A stretch of DNA of 64,000 nucleotides from Pseudomonadota bacterium (GTDB lineage Bacteria > Pseudomonadota > Gammaproteobacteria > Burkholderiales > Burkholderiaceae_B). Positions 53,997 through 63,215 of this stretch are shown here, one piece after another. The stretch covers positions 62,001 to 126,000 of the forward strand of contig JAEWEV010000021.1 in NCBI GenBank assembly GCA_023389155.1. The letters are read 5' to 3'. Below the pieces are notes generated by a model, which was not told the origin of the DNA, ran no database searches, and saw nothing but the letters and a program-made list of their open reading frames with translations. Position numbers and translations under genes: made by a program. The number at the start of each line of letters is the position of its first letter. Within the stretch, counting starts at the first letter, position 1.

Positions 53997-56159
53997 TTAC
54001 TCCGCAGGTTTGTCTGATTGCTCTGCGCTTTCAGCGGCAGCACCTTCCTGCGCGCCTTCCAGACCACCAATGGCTTTGGCCGACAGACGCAGACGTCCAC
54101 GATCATCGGCTTCGATAACCTTGACCTTGACTGTCTGGCCGACGGTCAGCACGTCATTGATGTTGGCAATGCGGTAGTTGGCAATTTCAGAGATGTGAAG
54201 CAGGCCATCACGACCAGGCAGAATCTGTACAATACCACCGAAATCGAGCAGACGCTGTACTGTCCCTTCGTATACCTGTCCAACTTCCACAACGGCAGTC
54301 AGTTCTGCGATGCGGCGTTCGGCTTCTTTGGCCTTGTCCAGATCCGCGCTTGAAATCGTGACCACACCTTCATCACTGATGTCGATCTGGCAACCGGTTT
54401 CTTCGGTCAGCGCGCGGATCGTCGCGCCACCTTTACCAATCACATCACGGATTTTCTCAGGATTGATTTTCATGGACAGCATGCGAGGAGCAAAAGTAGA
54501 CAGCTCCTGGCGTGAGCCGGTCAGCGCTTCTGTCATTTTGCCCAGGATATGCATGCGGCCTTCGCGAGCCTGCGCCAGCGCAACCTGCATGATCTCTTTG
54601 GTAATACCCTGGATTTTGATATCCATTTGCAGAGCAGTAATACCATTTTTGGTACCTGCCACTTTGAAGTCCATATCGCCCAGGTGATCTTCATCACCCA
54701 GAATATCGGTCAGCACGGCGAACTTGCCGCCATCCTTAATCAGACCCATAGCCACGCCGGCAACATGATCCTTGACCGGTACGCCTGCGTCCATCATGGC
54801 CAGTGAACCACCGCAAACGGAAGCCATGGATGAAGATCCATTGGATTCGGTAATTTCGGATACCACGCGAATGGTGTACTGGAAATCTTCATGGGCTGGT
54901 AGCGTAGAAATCAGCGCGCGCTTGGCCAGACGGCCATGGCCGATTTCACGGCGTTTAGGGGCGCCAAAGCGACCTGTCTCGCCAGTCGCAAACGGAGGCA
55001 TGTTGTAATGAAGCATGAATCGGTCACGGTGTTCACCCATGACAGAATCGATGATCTGTTCGTCCTGTTTAGTACCCAGCGTTGCAATAACCAGCGCCTG
55101 TGTCTCGCCGCGGGTAAAGAGTGCACTGCCGTGCGTACGGGGCAACACGCCCAGACGAATGGAAATGGGACGTACAGTGCGGGTATCGCGACCGTCAATA
55201 CGTGGCTCACCAGCCAGAATCTGACCACGAACAATTTTGGATTCCAGATCAAATAGAATATTGTCTACCGTCACTTCATCAGGTGCATCCTGTCCGGCCT
55301 GTGCTGCCTGCTCTGCCAGCGTCTGTTTAACTGCAGCAGTGACTTCGCGCAACTTGGTCGTCCGTTCCTGTTTCTGGCGAATTTCGTAGGCGTTTTTCAG
55401 ACCAGCTTCAGCAGCGGCAGTCACGGCAGAAATCAGGGCTTCGTTTTTAGGTGCTGGCTGCCAGTCCCATTCGGGCTTGCCGGCTTCAGCCACGAGTTCA
55501 TGAATAGCATTAATGGCGGCCTGCATTTGCTCATGACCGAACACAACGCCACCCAGCATGATTTCTTCAGACAGCTGCTTGGCTTCAGACTCAACCATCA
55601 GCACGGCATTTTCGGTACCGGCAACAACCAGATTCATTTCGGAATCGTCAAGCTGATCCTGTGTAGGATTGAGCAGATACTGACCATCCTTGTAACCGAC
55701 ACGAGCAGCGCCAATCGGGCCATCAAATGGGATGCCCGAAACCGCCAGGGCTGCAGAACTGCCAATCAGGGCAGCAATATCGGGATCAATCTGGGGATCA
55801 ACGGAAAGCACGTGAACAATCACCTGCACTTCGTTGTAAAAACCTTCAGGGAACAGCGGACGCAGCGGGCGGTCGATGAGCCTGGATGTCAGGGTTTCTT
55901 TTTCGGAGGGCTTACCTTCACGCTTGAAAAAACCGCCGGGAATGCGACCCGCAGAATAGGTTTTCTCAACATAATCGACCGTAAGCGGGAAGAAATCCTG
56001 CCCGGGTTTGGCATTCTTTGCCGCAACGACGGTGGCCAGCACAACGGAATCTCCCATTGAGACCACAACGGCGCCAGACGACTGACGGGCGATTTCCCCT
56101 GTTTCCAGTACAACTGTATGATCGCCATACTGAAACGACTTGGTCACTTTGTTAAACAT
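53997..56159 (-). CDS. pnp: Polyribonucleotide nucleotidyltransferase
   Basis: A 720-residue PNPase. It begins MFNKVTKSFQYGDHTVVLETGEIARQSSG, with two RNase PH domains and the linker (GGFFKREGKPSEKE and KRREIGHGRLAKRALI), then the KH domain IRDVIGKGGATIRALTEETG and the S1 domain VGQVYEGTVQRLLDFGGIVQILPGRDGLLHISEI. The C-terminal tail is acidic. It degrades mRNA 3' to 5' with phosphate and belongs to the degradosome. It follows rpsO across a terminator, as in E. coli. Confidence 0.97.
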   Translation of the reverse strand: MFNKVTKSFQYGDHTVVLETGEIARQSSGAVVVSMGDSVVLATVVAAKNAKPGQDFFPLTVDYVEKTYSAGRIPGGFFKREGKPSEKETLTSRLIDRPLRPLFPEGFYNEVQVIVHVLSVDPQIDPDIAALIGSSAALAVSGIPFDGPIGAARVGYKDGQYLLNPTQDQLDDSEMNLVVAGTENAVLMVESEAKQLSEEIMLGGVVFGHEQMQAAINAIHELVAEAGKPEWDWQPAPKNEALISAVTAAAEAGLKNAYEIRQKQERTTKLREVTAAVKQTLAEQAAQAGQDAPDEVTVDNILFDLESKIVRGQILAGEPRIDGRDTRTVRPISIRLGVLPRTHGSALFTRGETQALVIATLGTKQDEQIIDSVMGEHRDRFMLHYNMPPFATGETGRFGAPKRREIGHGRLAKRALISTLPAHEDFQYTIRVVSEITESNGSSSMASVCGGSLAMMDAGVPVKDHVAGVAMGLIKDGGKFAVLTDILGDEDHLGDMDFKVAGTKNGITALQMDIKIQGITKEIMQVALAQAREGRMHILGKMTEALTGSRQELSTFAPRMLSMKINPEKIRDVIGKGGATIRALTEETGCQIDISDEGVVTISSADLDKAKEAERRIAELTAVVEVGQVYEGTVQRLLDFGGIVQILPGRDGLLHISEIANYRIANINDVLTVGQTVKVKVIEADDRGRLRLSAKAIGGLEGAQEGAAAESAEQSDKPAE

Positions 56160-56257
56160 TTTTCATTCCTTACATTAAAGCCAGACGGATTGGTCCGTTT
56201 TCAACCGCACACCACGATTCTGTGTGCGCGCACCCATCCCGTTCAGGCACAATAAAA

Positions 56258-56298
56258 AAAACCGTGCCAGGCGCCAGCCTGGCGCTCTGCACGGTTTT
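56258..56298 (-). terminator. Terminator between rpsO and pnp
   Basis: Outer arms AAAACCGTGC and GCACGGTTTT with an inner GCGCCA/TGGCGC stem. On the minus strand a T run (AAAAAAA on plus) follows. It should partly separate rpsO from pnp expression. Confidence 0.75.
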
Positions 56299-56319
56299 GT
56301 GTTGGGCGCAAACCCAATA

Positions 56320-56589
56320 TCACTTACGCAGACCGAGTTTTTCGATAAGCGAGCGGTAAGCGTCAGGGTTACGACCTTTCAGGTAGTCGAGCAGCTTGCG
56401 GCGGCGGCTAACCATACGCAGCAAACCACGACGAGAGTGGTGGTCTTTCATGTGTTCTTTGAAATGACCGGTTAATTCGTTGATACGCGCGGTCAGCAAG
56501 GCGACCTGTACTTCTGGAGAACCGGTATCGCCCTGGGCGCGACCGAACTCGGCAACAATTTCGGATTTTTTGATATCAGCTACTGACAT
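56320..56589 (-). CDS. rpsO: 30S ribosomal protein S15
   Basis: An 89-residue S15. VAEFGRAQGDTGSPEVQVALLT, INELTGHFKEHMKDHHSRRGLLRMVSRRRKLLDYL is the conserved four-helix rRNA-binding protein with the usual length. It binds 16S rRNA early in 30S assembly and often represses its own mRNA. The promoter lies in the upstream spacer to 56836. The coupling to pnp is conserved across bacteria. Confidence 0.98.
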   Translation of the reverse strand: MSVADIKKSEIVAEFGRAQGDTGSPEVQVALLTARINELTGHFKEHMKDHHSRRGLLRMVSRRRKLLDYLKGRNPDAYRSLIEKLGLRK

Positions 56590-56944
56590 TGTGTATAAGC
56601 CTCATGAACTGGCGGTAAAACCGAGGCGTTTTACCGTGATAGTATTAAAAATATTGGATATTGTCCTGACTTAGGTAAAGCATAGCTATTCCGTTGCAAC
56701 ATAAAACGCTACAATAAACCGTACCCGGGAAAGCATACTCAAAACCAGCCTTGGAACCCGAGCCTCAGCCAAGACCGACAATTATATATGATTCGGCCGG
56801 AACATGCACGAAAACCTTAGCCAAACAGGTCCAATTATGTCCAATTTCCAGCATTTTCCCCCATTTTTTGGCCCATTTTCCAACACTTCCGGGTCTGGAC
56901 GGCATACCGGCTCGCGCCGGCAACCGTTGGCGCCACGCAAAATA

Positions 56945-57445
56945 GTGCGTGTGATCAGCATTACCGGGCTATGTGCCACGCTTGGCGCCTGCGCTACCTA
57001 CCGTGATGTGCCGCCCAATTCCCCGCGATCAGTGGTGTATGAAACCATGGGCCAACCCAGCTTAACCTGTCCGCTTGACAGTGGCGGTGAACGCAGCATC
57101 TGGACCCTCCAGCCCAATGGACAGTATGCCTATGGCGCGCGGTTCAACGCCGCGGGCATCACCGATAGGGTCGAATCCATACTGACCGATGCCAATTTCC
57201 GCAAGCTGGATACCGGCATCTGGACCGCGGACGACGTTCGATGCGAGTTTGGCCCCCCTGCCCGCATCACCCGCTCAGGCCTGGGGGAAAAGAATGAAGT
57301 CGTATGGGAATATCGTTACAAACAGGCCAATGTCTGGAATTCGCTCATGTACGTCTACTTTGGCCGTGACGGGGAACGGGTCACGCACTATCACCCTGGA
57401 CCCGATCCCGCTTTCGAGCGCGAGTTCGAATTCATGGGATTCTGA
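56945..57445 (+). CDS. Putative outer-membrane lipoprotein, BamE/OmlA-like
   Basis: With GTG 56945 the product is 166 residues, with a short signal and lipobox ITGLCATLGAC, lipid-modified at about residue 16. The rest includes TMGQPSLTCPL and the VRCEFGPPARITR and VWEYRYKQANVWNSLMYVYFG strands, which recall SmpA/OmlA domains repeated twice. The frame can be extended upstream to ATG 56804 or 56837, but those make an unusually long n-region before the lipobox. No ribosome site decides it. The protein probably sits in the outer membrane; its role is uncertain. Confidence 0.7.
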   Translation: MRVISITGLCATLGACATYRDVPPNSPRSVVYETMGQPSLTCPLDSGGERSIWTLQPNGQYAYGARFNAAGITDRVESILTDANFRKLDTGIWTADDVRCEFGPPARITRSGLGEKNEVVWEYRYKQANVWNSLMYVYFGRDGERVTHYHPGPDPAFEREFEFMGF

Positions 57446-57472
57446 ATCCGACACCCATACGCTCGCTCTGTC

Positions 57473-58405
57473 TTAGTCTTTGCGGAACCAGTCTTGAGGC
57501 TTATTCTTTGAATGCGGTTCTGCAATATGCGGCTCGGTGCGCGTGGCAGCGCCTTCGCCCCCAGGACGAGGCGGATCCTCGGCGGTGCCTGCACCCGCTG
57601 AAGACGCCTGATGCTCGGTCGAAGCAGAGGTTACCGAATCTTCACCCGCCCTGCTCTCTCGGCGGCTGTCGTAAAGCTTCTGCGCACGACGCCAGCGAAA
57701 ATACCAGACAACCCATCCCGACAGTCCATATACAATAAACAGCAGAAAAAGCACGATGGGCGGATCGGACGAGACGAACGCAAACACGAGCACCAGTACC
57801 AGCATGATATTTTGCGGTGACAGTTTTTTCTCCAGGGCAAGCGATTTGCCACTGAAGAACGGTGCGTTGGAAATCATGCTGATCCCCGCATACACTGTGA
57901 GGATGAACGCCAGCCAGGCCAGTGATTCATAATCGGGAATGCGGTTGTCCACCGACAGCCAGACGAAACCGGCAACCAGGGCGGCCGCGGCAGGACTGGG
58001 CAGCCCCTGGAAAAAACGACTGTCGACTACGCTGATATTGGTATTGAAACGCGCCAGGCGCAGTGCAGCGCCAGCGACATAGATAAAGGCAGCAATCCAG
58101 CCCCACCGACCCAGCGCCTGCAGCTGATATTCATACATGACCAGCGCCGGGGCAACGCCGAACGAAACCATATCCGACATGGAGTCATACTGCTCTCCGA
58201 ATGCCGACTGGGTATTGGTAAGCCGCGCCACGCGGCCATCCATGGCATCAAGCACCATTGCCACGAAAATGGCAATGGCCGCCACTTCAAAACGCCCGTT
58301 CATGGCCTGTACAACAGCATAAAATCCGGCGAACAGATTGGCTGTCGTAAAGGCATTGGGCAGCAGATAAACGGCGCTGCGGGGTCGGGGCAAATTCTCG
58401 TTCAT
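57473..58405 (-). CDS. pssA: CDP-diacylglycerol-serine O-phosphatidyltransferase
   Basis: A 310-residue CDP-alcohol phosphatidyltransferase. DAMDGRVARLTNTQSAFGEQYDSMSDM carries the family motif D-G-x2-A-R-x8-G-x3-D-x3-D, and about eight hydrophobic helices follow. A polar tail of about 65 residues (RRESRAGEDSVTSASTEHQ onward, rich in Ala, Glu, Pro and Ser) is unusual for PssA. It makes phosphatidylserine from CDP-diacylglycerol and serine, the step before Psd. Its start overlaps the psd stop (ATGA), so the two are translated together. Confidence 0.93.
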   Translation of the reverse strand: MNENLPRPRSAVYLLPNAFTTANLFAGFYAVVQAMNGRFEVAAIAIFVAMVLDAMDGRVARLTNTQSAFGEQYDSMSDMVSFGVAPALVMYEYQLQALGRWGWIAAFIYVAGAALRLARFNTNISVVDSRFFQGLPSPAAAALVAGFVWLSVDNRIPDYESLAWLAFILTVYAGISMISNAPFFSGKSLALEKKLSPQNIMLVLVLVFAFVSSDPPIVLFLLFIVYGLSGWVVWYFRWRRAQKLYDSRRESRAGEDSVTSASTEHQASSAGAGTAEDPPRPGGEGAATRTEPHIAEPHSKNKPQDWFRKD

Positions 58406-59085
58406 ATGGTCTGAGCCTGATTGGCGGAAACAACACTGTCGGGCAGATCGGCAAGTGCAGTAGAGGTAGCGGATACCTTGTCACCGATAGCAACGCGTGG
58501 CCGCGACTCGGGCGGCAGATACACATCAACTCGGGAACCGAAGCGGATAAAACCATAACGCTCCCCCGCGCGTCGCGAATCACCCGCCTTAACGTAACAG
58601 AGAATGCGGCGGGCCACCAGACCGGCAACCTGCACCACTGTCACGTGCTCACCGGAATCCAGACTGATATGCACGGCATTCCTTTCATTCTCTACAGATG
58701 CTTTATCCAGTGCGGCGTTGACAAACGAGCCTGGGAAATACTGTACCTGCGTGACGCGGCCCGACACCGGGAAGCGATTCGAATGCACATTGAAGACGTT
58801 CATGAAGACACTGATTTTCAGGGACTCTTGCTGAGTATAGGGATCGATGGTTTTGTCTACCGATACGATCCGCCCGTCAGCGGGCGCGAGCACAACCCGA
58901 TCACCATCGGGCGCCTGGCGTTGAGGATCCCGAAAAAACTGAATCACGAAAACTGCCAGCAGCCAGAAGATCAGTCCCACACCCGTGGACCACCAGGTTA
59001 CCAGCAACGCAAGAATGACGGATCCGGCGATGAATGGCCAGCCCTCTCGAGCCAGGACAGGATGCGGATAAGATGGTTTGTACAT
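58402..59085 (-). CDS. psd: Phosphatidylserine decarboxylase
   Basis: A 227-residue decarboxylase of the short (PSD-A) type. Two N-terminal hydrophobic stretches precede the core VLAPADGRIVSVDK, FMNVFNVHSNRFPVSGRV and the C-terminal IRFGSRVDVYLP, where the Gly-Ser pair is the autocleavage site producing a pyruvoyl group. It decarboxylates phosphatidylserine to phosphatidylethanolamine in the inner membrane. It is the first gene of the psd-pssA pair. The unit runs leftward from a promoter in the 59086-59596 spacer. Confidence 0.95.
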   Translation of the reverse strand: MYKPSYPHPVLAREGWPFIAGSVILALLVTWWSTGVGLIFWLLAVFVIQFFRDPQRQAPDGDRVVLAPADGRIVSVDKTIDPYTQQESLKISVFMNVFNVHSNRFPVSGRVTQVQYFPGSFVNAALDKASVENERNAVHISLDSGEHVTVVQVAGLVARRILCYVKAGDSRRAGERYGFIRFGSRVDVYLPPESRPRVAIGDKVSATSTALADLPDSVVSANQAQTI

Positions 59086-59596
59086 GTAATTGGGAACCGA
59101 CGATTGAAAACACTATTTTAGTCGCAAACACCGGCAGCCGAGAATGGGGGCCGTGTAATCGCACAATTTTTGTACGGCTGCGCGCGGCACGGTGCAGCAT
59201 GGATGGTCAGAACGGCGTCTCTGCATTGTCCCCTTACAACCTGTCGTCAAGGACCCAGCTTGAGTCGACCCGAATCTGCCTGCGGGCGCAAGAATTGAAC
59301 CTGAGACGGGCCAAATGCATTTTCGCCGGCTTGCCCTTAAGCGGTTCCGAATCTGTCAGCTTGCCGGAAACGCTCTTTTTCGTGCATGCCCCAAACCTTC
59401 ATGGTGCAAACGCAAACCACCGCAGCGCAATATGTTTCCGAGTGTATCTTTTGTTTTAAATCTCGTTAAAATCCATTAAAAATACAACTGCGTTTTATCA
59501 AATTAGCGTTAATTTATTTAAAAGTTAGGGTTAAACCTGAAACCGGAGCATGAGCATTTCGTTCATACTAGCAACACCGTTATAAAGGAGTTTTCC
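59086..59596. other. Intergenic region between psd and gltI
   Basis: About 510 bases, AT-rich in the half nearest gltI, with no supported gene. It must contain divergent promoters. No known regulator motif was recognised. Confidence 0.3.
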
Positions 59597-60487
59597 ATGA
59601 AGTTATCAAGTCTCGTGCTAGCAGCACTCATTTCTTCAATAGGTTTGTCTGCCCACGCCGAAGGTCGTCTGGACAAGATCAAAAGTACAAAAACAATTTC
59701 CCTGGGTTATCGTGACTCCTCCATTCCTTTTTCATATCTGGACGGGGGAAAACCAATAGGTTATTCCAAAGAAATCTGCGACGGTATTGTTAAGGCCCTG
59801 GAAAAACAACTGGGCACCGAGCTGACAGTAAAACAGGTTCCGGTGACCTCTGCCAGCCGTATTCCACTTATCATGAACGGCACTGTTGACCTGGCTTGCG
59901 GTTCCGCCACCAACAATGCAGAACGCCAGAAGCAGGTTAGCTTCGCCCCAACCACATTTGTCACTGCGACCCGCTTTGTCTCAGCCAAAGCTGACAATAT
60001 CAAGGACGTAGCCGGCTTCAAAGGCCAGACCGTAACGTCTACCGCGGGCACCAGCAATATCAAATGGCTGGCTGCAACCAATGCAAAAGAAAACCTGGGC
60101 ATGAATATCATCCCGTCCAAAGACCATGCCGGCGCATTCCTGACTGTTCAGGCAGGTCGTGCAAAAGCATTCTTCATGGATGACGTGCTGCTTGCCAGTC
60201 TGGTTGCCAACTCTGAAGACCCCGACAAATGGGTCATCAGTGAAGAGCCTCTGACCATCGAGCCATACGCTGTTATTGAACCCAAGGACGACCCTGAGTT
60301 CAAGAAAGCCGTGGATGATGCTGTAATCGAAATGATGAAAAATGGTGAGCTGGAGAAACTGTACACCAAATGGTTTGAAAGCCCTATTCCTCCAAAAAAT
60401 ATCAATATGAATCTGCCGATGTCTGAGCCACTGAAAAAAGTGATCCAATCGCCAACAGACTCCCCAGATCCGGCAACTTACCAATAA
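59597..60487 (+). CDS. gltI: Glutamate/aspartate ABC transporter substrate-binding protein
   Basis: A 296-residue family 3 binding protein. Signal peptide VLAALISSIGLSAHAEG, then ISLGYRDSSIPFSYLDGGKPIGYSKEICDGIV, LACGSATNNAERQKQVSF and AFFMDDVLLASLVANSEDP are the GltI pattern. It captures glutamate or aspartate in the periplasm. AAGGAG lies upstream of the ATG. The next genes are two permeases and the ATPase. A strong hairpin between it and the permease gene may raise its relative yield. Confidence 0.92.
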   Translation: MKLSSLVLAALISSIGLSAHAEGRLDKIKSTKTISLGYRDSSIPFSYLDGGKPIGYSKEICDGIVKALEKQLGTELTVKQVPVTSASRIPLIMNGTVDLACGSATNNAERQKQVSFAPTTFVTATRFVSAKADNIKDVAGFKGQTVTSTAGTSNIKWLAATNAKENLGMNIIPSKDHAGAFLTVQAGRAKAFFMDDVLLASLVANSEDPDKWVISEEPLTIEPYAVIEPKDDPEFKKAVDDAVIEMMKNGELEKLYTKWFESPIPPKNINMNLPMSEPLKKVIQSPTDSPDPATYQ

Positions 60488-60502
60488 GCCGGCATCTGTC
60501 CG

Positions 60503-60545
60503 ACGGCACAAAACACAGCGGTAGCGGGTTTTGTGCCGTTTTTTG
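60503..60545 (+). other. Intercistronic attenuator hairpin between gltI and gltJ
   Basis: Twelve-base arms ACGGCACAAAAC and GTTTTGTGCCGT with a 13-base loop, followed by TTTTTTG. It has the form of a terminator and lies 16 bases after the gltI stop; it likely ends part of the transcripts so the binding protein exceeds the permease. Confidence 0.75.
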
Positions 60546-60570
60546 TTTTCTATAACTTGCGTTTCAAATT

Positions 60571-61335
60571 ATGTCTATCTCCACATTTTTTTGTGATCCG
60601 GCGAATATCGACAACGCGGCCCTTTTCTGCCAGCTATCTCCTAGCGGAAACACCTATCTTGACGCATTTTCCACAGCTGTCGTGTGGACTCTTGAACTGT
60701 CATTGATCGCATGGATTCTGGCTTTTGTCGTGGGTGTCGCTGTGGGTATCGGACTCACCAGTCAGAACCGATTGGTGTCCCGATTCTGCTCGGGCTACGT
60801 TGAACTGTTCAGGAACATTCCTCTGCTGGTGCAACTGTTCCTGTGGTATTACGTGGTTCCGCAGGTATTGCCCGCGAGCCTGGGAAAAGCCATCATCGGC
60901 ATGCCTTATCCGTCGTCGGTGTTCTGGCCGGCGGTATTGTGTCTGGGGTTGTTCACCTCTTCAAGGATCGCCATTCAGTTGTCATCGGGCATTCGTTCGT
61001 TGCCGCGCGGGCAGTCTATGGCAGCCACAGCCTTGGGTCTGACACGCTTTCAGATGTACAAGTATGTACTGCTGCCTATGGCCATGCGTATCATTACGCC
61101 GCCCCTGACTTCTGAAATGCTCAACCTGCTGAAGAACTCATCGGTGGCCTACACCATCGGTTTGCTCGAGATCACTGGCGCCGCGGCATCCATGCAGGAA
61201 TCCACCTTCCAGACATTCCCTTCATACCTGGCGGCCACCGCCCTGTATGTCATCATCAACTTATTGATTCTGGTAATTATGTCGGCCGTTGAACGTTTCT
61301 TCAGTGTTCCTGGCTTTATTTCAGGAAAAGGGTAG
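60571..61335 (+). CDS. gltJ: Glutamate/aspartate ABC transporter permease
   Basis: A 254-residue inner-membrane permease with several hydrophobic helices (LSLIAWILAFVVGVAVGIGL, LLVQLFLWYYVVPQVLPASL). The EAA loop is SGIRSLPRGQSMAATALGLTRFQMYK. It pairs with gltK and the ATPase gltL. The gene starts 83 bases after gltI, past a hairpin. Confidence 0.9.
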   Translation: MSISTFFCDPANIDNAALFCQLSPSGNTYLDAFSTAVVWTLELSLIAWILAFVVGVAVGIGLTSQNRLVSRFCSGYVELFRNIPLLVQLFLWYYVVPQVLPASLGKAIIGMPYPSSVFWPAVLCLGLFTSSRIAIQLSSGIRSLPRGQSMAATALGLTRFQMYKYVLLPMAMRIITPPLTSEMLNLLKNSSVAYTIGLLEITGAAASMQESTFQTFPSYLAATALYVIINLLILVIMSAVERFFSVPGFISGKG

Positions 61336-61344
61336 GAGCACACG

Positions 61345-62112
61345 ATGAATTTTCAAGATCTACTTATCTCCGCTTCGTCGGTCAGTATTGCCGCCTTCGA
61401 CTGGCATGTGCTGCAGCAGGCCGCCCCTGCTCTGCTCAAGGAAGGCCTGGTCTTTACGCTTAAGCTGACCCTGTACTCCACTGTCCTGGCCGTGATCTGG
61501 GGCACCGTGCTGGCGATGATGCGTCTGTCGTCCATCAAGATTTTCCGGATTTTTGCTGGTTCCTATGTGAACGTCATGCGTTCGCTGCCACTGATCCTGA
61601 TTCTTTTCTGGTTTTTCTTCCTGGTTCCCTATATCCTGGGCTGGATCGACTTCATGTGGGCTACATATGTAGACGGCAATCAGTCAGCCAGACTGGTATC
61701 ACGTCCGCTGAATGGATTTACCTGCGCACTGATCACGTTTACGCTGTTTGAGGCAGCCTATTTCTGCGAAATTATGCGTGCCGGTATCCAGTCTATCCCG
61801 CGCGGCCAGGTTGGCGCCGGCTATGCACTGGGTCTGCGTTATTTCCAGGTCATGCGTCTGATCGTGCTGCCACAGGCTTTCCGCAACATGCTGCCGGTGA
61901 TTTTTACGCAAATGATTGTACTGTTCCAGGATACGTCACTGGTGACCGTGCTGTCACTGAATGACCTGCTGGGTATGGCGCGCATTAACGCTGACATCAC
62001 TGGTCGCCCCGTAGAGCTGTATATATTTGCAGCCGCTATCTATTTTGTCATTTCTTTAGTTTGCTCTCGTCTGGTCAAAGTGGTCGATCGGCGTTTGACG
62101 ATTATTCGATAA
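61345..62112 (+). CDS. gltK: Glutamate/aspartate ABC transporter permease
   Basis: A 255-residue permease. EAA loop is MRAGIQSIPRGQVGAGYALGLRYFQVMR, with hydrophobic helices RSLPLILILFWFFFLVPYIL and others. It overlaps no gene and follows gltJ by nine bases. With gltJ it forms the channel for acidic amino acids. Confidence 0.92.
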   Translation: MNFQDLLISASSVSIAAFDWHVLQQAAPALLKEGLVFTLKLTLYSTVLAVIWGTVLAMMRLSSIKIFRIFAGSYVNVMRSLPLILILFWFFFLVPYILGWIDFMWATYVDGNQSARLVSRPLNGFTCALITFTLFEAAYFCEIMRAGIQSIPRGQVGAGYALGLRYFQVMRLIVLPQAFRNMLPVIFTQMIVLFQDTSLVTVLSLNDLLGMARINADITGRPVELYIFAAAIYFVISLVCSRLVKVVDRRLTIIR

Positions 62113-62123
62113 GGTATTTCTCC

Positions 62124-62864
62124 ATGGCTATGATTGAATTTAAAAACGTTAGTAAATGGTATGGAAAATTCCAGGTTCTGACCGATTGCACAACCGAAAT
62201 CAACAAAGGTGAAGTTGTGGTGGTTTGCGGGCCCTCGGGCTCAGGCAAATCCACGCTGATCAAAACGGCCAACGGCCTGGAGCCCTTTCAGAAGGGTGAG
62301 ATTTTCTTCAATGGCGTATCGGTAGGCAGTCCAAAAACGGATCTGCCAAAACTGCGCTCCAAAATCGGCATGGTGTTCCAGCATTTCGAGCTGTTTCCGC
62401 ACCTGTCCGTCATGGAAAATCTGGCTCTGGCCCAGATCAAAGTACTTGACCGCTCCAAAGACGAAGCCATGGAACGTGGCCGCAAGCTGCTGGAACGTGT
62501 TGGTCTGATCGAGCACAAGGACAAATTCCCCGGCCAGCTTTCCGGCGGCCAGCAACAACGTGTCGCCATCGCTCGTGCGCTGGCCATGGATCCCATGGCC
62601 ATGCTGTTCGATGAGCCCACTTCCGCGCTGGATCCGGAAATGGTCAATGAGGTACTGGACGTCATGGTCGACCTGGCCAAGGAAGGCATGACCATGATGG
62701 TGGTCACGCACGAAATGGGCTTTGCACGCAAAGTGGCAGATCGTGTGATTTTCATGGACGCCGGCCAGATTGTTGAGGACTGCGTCAAGGAAGAGTTTTT
62801 TGGCAATCAGGAAGCACGTTCCGACCGCGCCAAACACTTCCTTTCGAAAATCCTGGGACATTGA
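62124..62864 (+). CDS. gltL: Glutamate/aspartate ABC transporter ATP-binding protein
   Basis: A 246-residue ATPase. VCGPSGSGKSTLIKTANGLE is Walker A, QLSGGQQQRVAIARALAM the signature and AMLFDEPTSALDPEMVNEVL Walker B. It starts at ATG 62124 with AAGG upstream; the frame continues earlier inside gltK without homology. It energises the GltIJK importer. A strong terminator follows. Confidence 0.94.
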   Translation: MAMIEFKNVSKWYGKFQVLTDCTTEINKGEVVVVCGPSGSGKSTLIKTANGLEPFQKGEIFFNGVSVGSPKTDLPKLRSKIGMVFQHFELFPHLSVMENLALAQIKVLDRSKDEAMERGRKLLERVGLIEHKDKFPGQLSGGQQQRVAIARALAMDPMAMLFDEPTSALDPEMVNEVLDVMVDLAKEGMTMMVVTHEMGFARKVADRVIFMDAGQIVEDCVKEEFFGNQEARSDRAKHFLSKILGH

Positions 62865-62883
62865 TCTTTCGGATCGCAGGAAC

Positions 62884-62919
62884 AAAGCCGGCCTTTATTC
62901 GGGCCGGCTTTTTTTTGCA
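62884..62919 (+). terminator. Rho-independent terminator after gltL
   Basis: Arms AAAGCCGGCC and GGCCGGCTTT with an eight-base loop, followed by a run of eight Ts. Confidence 0.92.
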
Positions 62920-63134
62920 AAAAAACTGAGCCGTCAGACGTTCTTGTTTCATGCGCAAAAGTTCGCGTTGAACCGCCAAATATTCAACAATCGGCTCGTA
63001 TATTTCACATCCTCCCGCCTTGCCCTCTTGCAGGTTTACTGCCGGCAGTTCAGCGAACGATAACCGGAGCCTGTGTGCTGCGAGAATATATCACCGAACA
63101 GAATCGCCAGTAGATTGTGTGTCATACAAAAAAA

Positions 63135-63168
63135 TGTCGCCGAAACCTGATGATAGGTTTCGGCGACA
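63135..63168 (-). terminator. Terminator after the pcaF-type gene
   Basis: Fourteen-base arms TGTCGCCGAAACCT and AGGTTTCGGCGACA with a GATGAT loop. On the plus strand a run of A precedes it, so a T run follows on the minus strand. Confidence 0.88.
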
Positions 63169-63215
63169 GACTTTGCTGGTCGCATCCCCTCGGAGAATGC
63201 GCTACTGCAGCGGGA

